NCBI GenBank assembly: GCA_958296115.1
Contig: OY282442.1
Coordinates: 1,026,001 to 1,090,000, forward strand
Source of the DNA: an uncultured Dehalococcoidia bacterium
Lineage (GTDB): Bacteria > Chloroflexota > Dehalococcoidia > Lucifugimonadales > CAJWER01
DNA length: 64,000 nt
Direction: 5' to 3'
Both the position numbers and the translations under genes were made by a program. Shown here in pieces: positions 58,027-64,000 of this stretch (position 1 is the stretch's first letter; each line of letters starts with the position of its first letter). The notes under the pieces are model-generated. The model had not been told where the DNA came from and made no database searches. It saw nothing but the letters and a program-made list of their open reading frames with translations.

Positions 58027-58378
58027 TTAGCCTACGTACTCGGCGAGCGACAGGATATTGCCCTCGGTGTCGGCGACCTTCGCCAGCCTGATAGGCTCGC
58101 CGGGCCGACTCTCGGGCTTGAGGGTAACCTTGCCGCCGCCCGCCGCGACCTCGCCGCACGCCGTGTCCAGGTCTGCGACGGTGACGCTCACGCCGGTCTC
58201 CCGCGTTCCCGCCCTCGCTGCCGCCGCCGTGCAGGGCTATTTGCGCCCCGCCTAGGGCAAGCTCCGTCCACGTGGGCGAGTCGTAGCCTACCTCGAATCC
58301 CATCGTGTCGGCGTAGAACGCCCTCGCCCTGTCCATGTCGTGGACCATCAGCATGTACTTGATAGAGCGTATCTCCAC
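58027..58378 (-). pseudogene. Glyoxalase/VOC family gene with a single-base frameshift
   Basis: It starts MEIRSIKYMLMVHDMDRARA, with TWTELALGGAQIALHGGG in the first frame. One base shift near 58190-58215 moves the reading to GVSVTVADLDTACGEVAAGG and ends ADTEGNILSLAEYVG. The combined length (~117 codons) is normal for a VOC domain. Either a recent inactivation or a sequencing/assembly error in a G-rich run. Confidence 0.85.
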
Positions 58379-58406
58379 GGCCTGCCCTCCCGTAAGTCGC
58401 TCGTCG

Positions 58407-60002
58407 TCAGGAGCCGCGCCGTAGGACTCGCCCGCCGCGGGACTGGGTATGCTCGCCGTCGGCGATGACGACGCTGCCGTTCACCAAGACGTATGACATG
58501 CCCTCGGAGAGGCGGTGCGGGTCCTCGAAGGTGGAGTGGTCTATGACCGCGCCCGGGTCGAAGACCGCCACGTCCGCAGCCAAGCCCTCCTCGATGCGTC
58601 CCCTATCGGAGAGGCGGAGACGCTCGGCGGGCATCCCGGCCATCTTGTGGACGGCCGTCTCCAGGGACATGAGGGACTGCTCGCGCACGTATCGGCCTAG
58701 TATCCTGGGGTAAGTTCCGTAGAAGCGCGGATGGGGCTTGTCGTTGGCGTAGATGCCCGTCGGGGAGATGGCGTTGCCGTCCGAGCCGATCATCGCCATC
58801 GGATGGCTCAGGAAGTAGCGCACGTCGCTCTCGACGCGGTTGTGGATGACGGCGCCAACCTGGTTGTCCTCCTCGTCCATGAGAGCGATATAGGTCTCCA
58901 GCGCGTCCGCCTCGCGCTCGGCGGCTATGTCTGCGACGCTCTTGCCTATGACGTCCTGGTTCTTCTCCGACTGGACGTATGAGATGACCACGCCGTCGAG
59001 CTGCCAGGGAAGGCCGCCGAAGTGCCCATTCTCGCGCATGTCGTCGAGCGCCCGCCTGCGCTGTACGGGGTCGCGGAGGCGTCCCAGCATGGCCTCGTCG
59101 CCGCCTTCCTGCAACCACTGCGGCACGCTCTGGGCGAGGTGCGAGCCTGCGGCGGTGTAGGGATACACGTCATACGTTGCGTCCAAGCCGTCCGCGCGGG
59201 CCTTCTCGATAACGCCGACCATCTCCTCGCCCGAGCCGTATGCGCGGGGGTCTATGATAGCCATGTGTGAGTACTGGACGGGCACGCCTGCCCTGCGGCC
59301 TATCTCCATCGCCTCTTCGATCGCGCCGACGTGGTTGCCCGCCCATACCCTCGCGTGGGTTACGTAGAAGGCCCCGTCGTACTGGGAGAACGACTCGGCC
59401 AGCGAGGCCACCTCGTCGGTATCGCCGTACATCGAGGGCGCGACGGTGAGGCCGGTCGACATGCTGAACGCGCCCTGCTCCACGGCCTCGGCGGTGAGCC
59501 GGCGCATCTCGCGCAGCTGGTCGGCGCTCGGAGCTCGCGAGTCGGCCAGCCCGACGGCGTATCGCAGCGCCGAGTGGCCCACTTGCGGCGCGACGTTGAT
59601 GCTGAGGCCGTTCGCCTCCAGCCGGTTCGCCCAGCCGTCCAGGTCGGTCCAGTCCCACTCGATGGGGGAGATGTGGGACCGGTTCAGCGGCTCTGGACCC
59701 ATTATGCCGACGGGGTAGGGCGAGTAGCCGCAGTTGCCGACTACCTCGGTGGTAACGCCCTGATGCACCTTGCTCTCGCCGCCAGGGTCGTCGAGCAGGG
59801 TCCTGTCGGAGTGGGAGTGCATGTCTATGAAGCCCGGGGCCACGATCTGGCCGGATGCGTCTATCACGCGGTCGGCCACGGCGTCCTCGAGCTGTCCAAT
59901 GGCGGCTATCTTACCGCCCGCGATGCCTACGTCGGCCTCGTACCTCAGGCGGCCGGCGCCGTCCACAACCATGCCGTTGGCTATCAGCGTGTCGAACTCC
60001 AT
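58407..60002 (-). CDS. N-acyl-D-amino-acid deacylase family amidohydrolase
   Basis: 531 residues. Metal-binding IDMHSHSDRTLLDD (HxH), VVGNCGYSPYP (Cys ligand), STGLTVAPSMYGDT, YVTHARVWAGN, VQYSHMAI and IGSDGNAIS (catalytic Asp) are typical. It removes the acyl group of N-acyl-D-amino acids. The ATG at 60002 has its Shine-Dalgarno in a stretch (GGGGGAACGA) that, with the first five codons, is copied twice upstream in a tandem duplication. Confidence 0.92.
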   Translation of the reverse strand: MEFDTLIANGMVVDGAGRLRYEADVGIAGGKIAAIGQLEDAVADRVIDASGQIVAPGFIDMHSHSDRTLLDDPGGESKVHQGVTTEVVGNCGYSPYPVGIMGPEPLNRSHISPIEWDWTDLDGWANRLEANGLSINVAPQVGHSALRYAVGLADSRAPSADQLREMRRLTAEAVEQGAFSMSTGLTVAPSMYGDTDEVASLAESFSQYDGAFYVTHARVWAGNHVGAIEEAMEIGRRAGVPVQYSHMAIIDPRAYGSGEEMVGVIEKARADGLDATYDVYPYTAAGSHLAQSVPQWLQEGGDEAMLGRLRDPVQRRRALDDMRENGHFGGLPWQLDGVVISYVQSEKNQDVIGKSVADIAAEREADALETYIALMDEEDNQVGAVIHNRVESDVRYFLSHPMAMIGSDGNAISPTGIYANDKPHPRFYGTYPRILGRYVREQSLMSLETAVHKMAGMPAERLRLSDRGRIEEGLAADVAVFDPGAVIDHSTFEDPHRLSEGMSYVLVNGSVVIADGEHTQSRGGRVLRRGS

Positions 60003-60049
60003 TCGTTCCCCCTGTCGGCCTTCTCGATATGCCCCGTGAGGTTCAGCGG

Positions 60050-60271
60050 CTACTCGTTACGATTCCTCTCGGCCCGCTCACGCTCGCTCGTCCGCGCTGG
60101 GGGAGGAACCGCGCCTGGCGGGGGAGGAACAGACGAGTACTCCTCTCTCCACTGGGCATAGACCTCCTCGCGGCCCTCCGTGCGGCCTTCCTCGCGCAGC
60201 TTCGCTCTTACCCTTTCTATTCTGGAACCAAGCAATGCGATTCCCTCCCATATCGTCATGACGGCCAACAA
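60050..60271 (-). pseudogene. Truncated duplicate of the membrane protein (copy 1)
   Basis: About 73 codons from a local ATG: MTIWEGIALLGSRIERVRAK followed by REEGRTEGREEVYAQWREEY and a Pro-rich end. It lacks the first membrane segment and start of the parent at 60714-61163. An upstream fragment GVALALLAV continues the second membrane helix. It may be expressed through the copied deacylase ribosome-binding site but out of frame. Confidence 0.6.
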
Positions 60272-60345
60272 GGCGAGGGCTACGCCGTGTCGAACTCCAT
60301 TTGTCCCCCCTGTCGGCCTTCTCGATATGCCCGTGAGGTCAGCGG

Positions 60346-60639
60346 CTACTCGTTACGATTCCTCTCGGCCCGCTCACGCTCGCTCGACCGCGCTGGACGA
60401 GGAACCGCGCCTGGCGGAGGAGGAACAGACGAGTACTCCTCCCTCCACTGGGCATAGACCTCCTCACGGCCTTCCCTAAGGCCTTCTGTGCGGCCCTCCA
60501 TGCGGCCTTCCTCGCGGCCCTCCGTGCGGCCTTCCTCGCGGCCCTCTGTGCGGCCCTCCTCGCGCAGCTTCGCTCTTACCCTTTCTATTCTGGAACCAAG
60601 CAATGCGATTTCCCCCCATATCGTTATGACGGCCAACAA
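60346..60639 (-). pseudogene. Truncated duplicate of the membrane protein (copy 2)
   Basis: About 97 codons, as copy 1 but with an expanded REEGRTEGREEGRMEGRTEG tract. The number of E-G-R units differs in each copy (one, three or more, one), showing repeat instability. Confidence 0.6.
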
Positions 60640-60713
60640 GGCGAGGGCTACGCCGTGTCGAACTCCATTCGTCCCCCCTGTCGGCCTTCTCGATATGCCC
60701 GTGAGGTCAGCGG

Positions 60714-61163
60714 CTACTCGTCACGATTCCTCTCGGCCCGCTCACGCTCGCTCGACCGCGCTGGACGAGGAACCGCGCCAGGCGGAGGAGGAACAGACGA
60801 GTACTCCTCTCTCCACTGGGCATAGACCTCCTCCCGGCCTTCCCTAAGGCCTTCTGTGCGGCCTTCCTCGCGCAGCTTCGCTCTTACCCTTTCTATTCTG
60901 GAACCAAGCAATGCGATTTCCTCCCATATCGTTATGATGGCCAACAATGCGAGGGCTATGGATACCCCCACCGGGCCTGAATTCTTGGCGAGAGATACGG
61001 CGGTCTCAACCGGATCGGCCTGCTGGTGTATCCGCTCATACAGGACGAGGCCGACCACTCCAAGAATATATAGGATGGAGAATGAGAGGGAAAACCACCT
61101 CAGGTAGGACTCTGACACTCCCCATATTGTCAGTCTATCCTTATTGACAGGCTCTCCTCTCAC
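60714..61163 (-). CDS. Small two-helix membrane protein with charged repeat tail
   Basis: 149 residues from GTG 61163 (GGAGG ten bases upstream); a GTG at 61193 lacks a ribosome-binding site. Two membrane helices (LSFSILYILGVVGLVLYER and VGVSIALALLAIITIW) are followed by a helical REEGRTEGLREGREEV region and a Pro-rich, Arg/Glu-rich tail (SSVPPPPGAVPRPARSSER). No family recognised. It is the intact parent of the two truncated copies downstream. Confidence 0.6.
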   Translation of the reverse strand: MRGEPVNKDRLTIWGVSESYLRWFSLSFSILYILGVVGLVLYERIHQQADPVETAVSLAKNSGPVGVSIALALLAIITIWEEIALLGSRIERVRAKLREEGRTEGLREGREEVYAQWREEYSSVPPPPGAVPRPARSSERERAERNRDE

Positions 61164-61243
61164 TATAGCATAACCTCCGCCAGAACCTAACACGGGGTGG
61201 GCGGCCGGTCAAGATTCTCCGGCCGCATGATAGCCCGTTGCTG

Positions 61244-61249
61244 TATAAT
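61244..61249 (+). promoter_or_regulatory. TATAAT box upstream of the amidohydrolase gene
   Basis: A perfect TATAAT 25 bases before ATG 61274. No good -35 hexamer at 17 bases; a GCGGCCGG-N10-CCGGCCGC hairpin (61201-61226) lies just upstream. Confidence 0.4.
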
Positions 61250-61273
61250 GCGCGTCCCGGCAGAGGGCGCTGC

Positions 61274-62134
61274 ATGATAGTCGACACTCACGTTCACTTC
61301 ATAGACCCCACGCGGCCCCAGGGCGTCCCGTATCCCGATCCTGCGGAGGAGTCGCGGCTGTACCGCACCGCGCTTCCCCTGCACTACAAGGCCATCACCG
61401 CTCCGCTTGGGGTCACAGGCGTGGTGGTCGTCGAGGCAAGCCACTGGGTCGAGGACAACCAATGGATACTCGACCTCGCGGCCCGTGAGCCGCTGATAGT
61501 CGGCTTTTCCGGCAACCTGGACATGCGGTCGGACGACTTCGAAAGCAACCTGGACCGCTTCGCCGCCAACCCGCTCTTCAGCGGCATCCGGCCGCGGACG
61601 CTCGCCCCGGCGGACTACTCGGACCCCGTGGTCGTTGGAGCGGCGGACATCCTGGCGGATAAGGGCTTGGAGCTCGACGCTCACCTCGGCTACTACGAGA
61701 TGGACGGCCTGTTTCGACTCGCCGCCCGCGTCCCGCAGCTTCGAATCGTCATCAACCACATCGGCGCGGGACGCCCCATAGACGGCATCGCGGCGAATCC
61801 GGAGTGGGCCGAGGTCATGCGGCGGATAGCCAAGCATCCCAACGTCTATTGCAAGGTCTCCGCAGTACTCCAGCACAGCGCGGCGCTGCCTGCGCCGAAC
61901 GACGTGGACTTCTACAGGCCGACGCTGGACGCGCTGTGGGATGCGTTCGGCGAGGACAGGCTCATATATGGCAGCAACTGGCCGAACGTGGAGCAGATCG
62001 GCCCCTACTCGCAGGAGCTGGGCATCGCGTCGGCATACTTTGGAGAGAAGGGGGATGCGGCTGCCGAGAAGTTCTTCTGGAGGAACGCGAAGACCGCCTA
62101 CAAGTGGGTGGACCGCTCCTCCGAGGGGGTGTAG
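61274..62134 (+). CDS. Amidohydrolase 2 family (lactonase-like) TIM-barrel protein
   Basis: 286 residues from ATG 61274 (GAGGG upstream). DTHVHFIDP gives the first metal ligands; DAHLGYYEMDG, VINHIGAG and YGSNWPNVEQ follow. In the last motif Asn stands where the usual catalytic Asp (GSDWP) is found, a change known in some lactonase relatives. Likely hydrolyses a lactone or decarboxylates a ring acid. The nitroreductase gene starts two bases after the stop. Confidence 0.88.
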   Translation: MIVDTHVHFIDPTRPQGVPYPDPAEESRLYRTALPLHYKAITAPLGVTGVVVVEASHWVEDNQWILDLAAREPLIVGFSGNLDMRSDDFESNLDRFAANPLFSGIRPRTLAPADYSDPVVVGAADILADKGLELDAHLGYYEMDGLFRLAARVPQLRIVINHIGAGRPIDGIAANPEWAEVMRRIAKHPNVYCKVSAVLQHSAALPAPNDVDFYRPTLDALWDAFGEDRLIYGSNWPNVEQIGPYSQELGIASAYFGEKGDAAAEKFFWRNAKTAYKWVDRSSEGV

Positions 62135-62136
62135 CC

Positions 62137-62649
62137 ATGGATGTTTTCGAATGCGTCCGCGGGCGCATGACCATCCGCGAGTTCGAGCCGGACCCCGTGC
62201 CCGAGCCGACCGTCCGCAAGCTCCTGCAGGCCGGGCGATGGGCCCCGAGCTCGCGCAATCGGCAGCCCTGGCGGTTCGTGGTGGTGCGGGACAAGGATAC
62301 GCTGAGGCGGCTGGCCGGGATTGCGCCGAGCGGACGATTCATCGCCGACGCGCCCATGGCGATAGCCATCGTGATGGAGGACGCCGACTCCCCGGACCTG
62401 GACGCGGGCCGAGCCCTACAGCAGATGGAGCTGGTGGCATGGTCCGAAGGGCTGGGTACCTGCTTCGTAGGGCTGCCGACTGAGGAACAGAAGCGCCGCG
62501 TCAAGGACCTCCTCGGCATCCCGGAGCCGATGGACCTGATTACCGTCCTGCCGTTCGGATACCGCGCCCGCACGCCGAGGGGCAAGAGGCGCAGGCCGCT
62601 CTCGGAGATAGCCCACGACGGCCGGTTCGGAGTCCCGTACGAATCGTGA
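62137..62649 (+). CDS. Nitroreductase family protein
   Basis: 170 residues from ATG 62137; GAGGGGG precedes it at the end of the amidohydrolase gene. RGRMTIREFEPDPVPEPTVR and WAPSSRNRQPWRFVVV are the FMN-binding N-terminal motifs; LVAWSEGLGTCFVGLP and VLPFGYRA complete the fold. It reduces nitro, quinone or enone groups with NAD(P)H. The pair with the amidohydrolase suggests a common degradative route. Confidence 0.92.
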   Translation: MDVFECVRGRMTIREFEPDPVPEPTVRKLLQAGRWAPSSRNRQPWRFVVVRDKDTLRRLAGIAPSGRFIADAPMAIAIVMEDADSPDLDAGRALQQMELVAWSEGLGTCFVGLPTEEQKRRVKDLLGIPEPMDLITVLPFGYRARTPRGKRRRPLSEIAHDGRFGVPYES

Positions 62650-62688
62650 ACGTCGAAGGGGGCGGGAAGACGGCGCGAGGGGAATATG

Positions 62689-62765
62689 TGGAGGCGACGG
62701 GCGGATTCGAACCGCCGAATAGAGGTTTTGCAGACCCCCGCCTTAGTCCACTTGGCTACGTCGCC
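62689..62765 (-). tRNA. tRNA-Cys (GCA anticodon)
   Basis: 77 bases with encoded CCA. Acceptor GGCGACG/CGTCGCC, anticodon loop CTGCAAA, T-arm GGTTCGAATCC. Confidence 0.95.
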
Positions 62766-62777
62766 TCGTGTTGACGA

Positions 62778-62865
62778 TGGTGCCGAGGAGGAGACTCGAA
62801 CTCCTACAGCCTAAGCGGCCACAGCGCCCTCAACGCTGCGTGTCTACCAATTCCACCACCTCGGC
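62778..62865 (-). tRNA. tRNA-Leu (GAG anticodon)
   Basis: 88 bases with encoded CCA and a long variable arm. Acceptor GCCGAGG/CCTCGGC, anticodon stem CAGCG/CGCTG with loop TTGAGGG. Confidence 0.95.
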
Positions 62866-62873
62866 GCACCATG

Positions 62874-62903
62874 ATTATAGACAATGCCAGGCGTGCATGT
62901 CCA
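62874..62903 (-). promoter_or_regulatory. Promoter of the tRNA-Leu/tRNA-Cys pair
   Basis: On the minus strand TGGACA (62898-62903), 18-base spacer, TATAAT (62874-62879), eight bases before tRNA-Leu. Confidence 0.7.
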
Positions 62904-62947
62904 TAGCCGCGCCGCAGACATAGTATCGCGGATTCATGGAGGTTGAC

Positions 62948-63670
62948 GTGAGCGAGCCATACGTGAGCGACGAGACGCTGGCGGCGCTGCGCGAGATTCC
63001 GACGCAGACGGCCATCGACGCGATGTACAAGATGGGCTGGCCCATGGGCTTCGTGGAGGGCGCGGAGCCGCTGAGCCTCGGCCAGAAGATGGCCGGCCGC
63101 GCCATTACGCTGCGGTTCGTCCCCACGCGCCCAGACCTACAGGCCGACAAGCCCAAGGACGAGCTCTCGCCCGAGTACGTCGCCATCGAGATGTGCGGGC
63201 CGGGCGAAGTCCTGGTGATAGACGCCATGCGCTGGCGATACTCCTCGGTCGGAGGCGACATCAAGTTCTTCCGGCTCAAGCAGCTCGCAGCCGCCGGCAT
63301 CGTCACGGACGGCGGCGTCCGTGACAGCGTCTCACTCAAGGAGTACGGCTTCCCGGTCTATGCCGCCAGCAAAACGGCCAAGCAGGGCGGCGCTGAATTC
63401 CTGCCCTGGCAGGTCAACGGCGCCATACAGTGCGGCGGAGCGCTGGTGCGGCCGGGGGACGCCGTAATCGGGGACGACGACGGCGTGGTGGTAATCCCGG
63501 CGCGGATAGCCGATGAGGTCGCGGCCAGGGCGCGGGAGCACATGGACGTCGAGGACTTCGTGAAGGCCCGGCTCGACTCCGAGCGCTGCTCCCCAGGAAG
63601 GTACTACCCCTTCAACGAGCGCGCCTGGGATCTGTACGAGAGCGAAACAGGCAGGAAGCGCCTGCCATAA
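62948..63670 (+). CDS. RraA-like / 4-hydroxy-4-methyl-2-oxoglutarate aldolase family protein
   Basis: 240 residues from GTG 62948, preferred because GGAGG lies five bases upstream; the ATG at 62936 would place that site inside the gene. TQTAIDAMYKMG, MCGPGEVLVID, AAGIVTDGGVRDS (catalytic Arg-Asp) and GDAVIGDDDGVVVIP define the family. Some members are aldolases for 2-oxo-acid degradation and others bind RNase E; no RNase E is expected here, so a catabolic role is favoured. Confidence 0.92.
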   Translation: MSEPYVSDETLAALREIPTQTAIDAMYKMGWPMGFVEGAEPLSLGQKMAGRAITLRFVPTRPDLQADKPKDELSPEYVAIEMCGPGEVLVIDAMRWRYSSVGGDIKFFRLKQLAAAGIVTDGGVRDSVSLKEYGFPVYAASKTAKQGGAEFLPWQVNGAIQCGGALVRPGDAVIGDDDGVVVIPARIADEVAARAREHMDVEDFVKARLDSERCSPGRYYPFNERAWDLYESETGRKRLP

Positions 63671-63696
63671 GCCCGCCTGGACTGCGCGGGCCGCGG

Positions 63697-64000
63697 TCAG
63701 AACAGACTGCGGACCGCGGCTGCGATTTCGGAGCGCTTGGCGGCGCTAACGCGTCCGATGGCGCTCCCGAATACGCGCTCGTTTATCGTGTAGATCCGAT
63801 CTGGCCTCGCCCAGCTTTGGAACTTCAGTCTTCCGCTCGTCATGTCGCTGGGATCAATGGATATACGTCTGTCTCGCGCTCTTGGGCTGCTGGTTATTTG
63901 GCAGAGAACCCAGTCCTGCATCCCCACGTCCGCGAGCGCCACGGCAGGCCGAACCTTGGTCACAGACATGTCAGTGAATGGCATGGGGGCCAGGACTACA
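63697..64000 (-). CDS. PemK/MazF-like toxin family protein, 5' end beyond the window
   Basis: The frame VVLAPMPFTDMSVTKVRPAV is open through the end of the window, so the start is not seen. PFTD...KVRPAVAL and WVLCQITSS resemble the MazF/PemK SH3-like fold; the rest (LKFQSWARPDRIYTINERVF) fits a family C-terminus. Such toxins cut mRNA and pair with an upstream antitoxin, which would lie outside the window. A GCCCGC-N9-GCGGGC hairpin (63671-63691) separates it from the convergent RraA-like gene. Confidence 0.75.
   Translation of the reverse strand, partial: VVLAPMPFTDMSVTKVRPAVALADVGMQDWVLCQITSSPRARDRRISIDPSDMTSGRLKFQSWARPDRIYTINERVFGSAIGRVSAAKRSEIAAAVRSLF

Larger units (their letters stand above)
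59998..60930. repeat. Three-copy tandem duplication linking the deacylase start and a membrane-protein gene
   Basis: The block from the deacylase start (GTGTCGAACTCCAT on the plus strand, near 59990, 60288 and 60656) through a shared GTCGGCCTTCTCGATATGCC spacer to the 3' half of the membrane-protein gene occurs three times (about 59990-60285, 60288-60655, 60656-60960). In the two inner junctions the deacylase codons run into the middle of the membrane-protein gene. Confidence 0.85.

Noticed and set aside
60450-60560. Short direct GGCCTTCCTCGCGGCC repeats as a regulatory array
   Set aside because: They are codon-level E-G-R repeats inside the duplicated membrane-protein tail.

Overview
The window is a high-GC bacterial chromosome segment with frequent GTG and TTG starts. 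The mix suggests a member of Chloroflexota, probably a Dehalococcoidia / SAR202-type lineage. Pointers are a Ycf45-like AAA+/R3H ATPase, lipoproteins with long Pro-Thr linkers, and many small-molecule catabolic genes (two FAH-fold hydrolases, an HpcH/HpaI aldolase, an Ldh2 dehydrogenase, an M19 dipeptidase, a D-aminoacylase, an RraA-like protein). This assignment is an inference from gene content; there is no rRNA gene in the window.

Left third (1-30.4 kb), accessory and mostly minus strand. Two paralogous NodB-like deacetylase relatives (<1-1604 and 9225-11009) flank a two-gene cassette. The cassette holds a 1122-residue GHKL/Hsp90-type ATPase with a C-terminal HNH-like Cys/His motif (4637-8005) and a 986-residue SNF2-type helicase (1665-4625), 11 bases apart. 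It is visibly poorer in G+C than its surroundings and looks like a horizontally acquired defence-type module; this is the best candidate for an undescribed system. Next come a Kelch-type propeller protein, a PaREP1/HEPN-like protein, a lipoprotein with 20 TPRs, and an operon of peptide-type ABC binding protein, two permeases and two transglutaminase-like proteins. About 1.2 kb without a gene follows, carrying dispersed repeats. Then come a DUF418 membrane protein, a Cys-rich hypothetical, the FAH/FAH/HpcH catabolic group, an excalibur-domain protein and an HtrA-type lipoprotein with twin C-terminal domains.

Middle (30.4-51.7 kb), core genes. tRNA-Thr(UGU)-tRNA-Tyr-tRNA-Thr(GGU)-tuf-rpmG-secE-nusG-rplK-rplA-rplJ-rplL run on the minus strand, with an L10-leader attenuator before rplJ. 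This resembles the thrU-tyrU-glyT-thrT-tufB-secE-nusG-rplKAJL order of E. coli, but without the tRNA-Gly and without rpoB after rplL. Divergently transcribed are rny, a PHP phosphoesterase, plsY, a B-box membrane protein, an Lrp/AsnC regulator with its own operator-like dyad, aspS, an Ldh2 dehydrogenase, folE, a CelD-like acyltransferase and a GT4 glycosyltransferase. On the minus strand lie tmk with a PNPOx-like protein, the Ycf45-like ATPase, and pdxS-pdxT. The rplU-rpmA-rpmE operon follows on the plus strand.

Right end (51.7-64 kb). A DUF1385 protein, threonine aldolase and thiolase form a tight group. Beyond them are a decayed DNA-methyltransferase remnant beside tRNA-Trp, an M19 dipeptidase lacking the usual first metal ligands, an alpha/beta hydrolase, purN with a repeat-generated C-terminal tail, a frameshifted glyoxalase and a D-aminoacylase. 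The 5' end of the D-aminoacylase has been tandemly copied together with the 3' part of a neighbouring membrane-protein gene. The window ends with an amidohydrolase, a nitroreductase, tRNA-Leu/tRNA-Cys, an RraA-like protein and a PemK/MazF-like toxin gene cut by the window edge.
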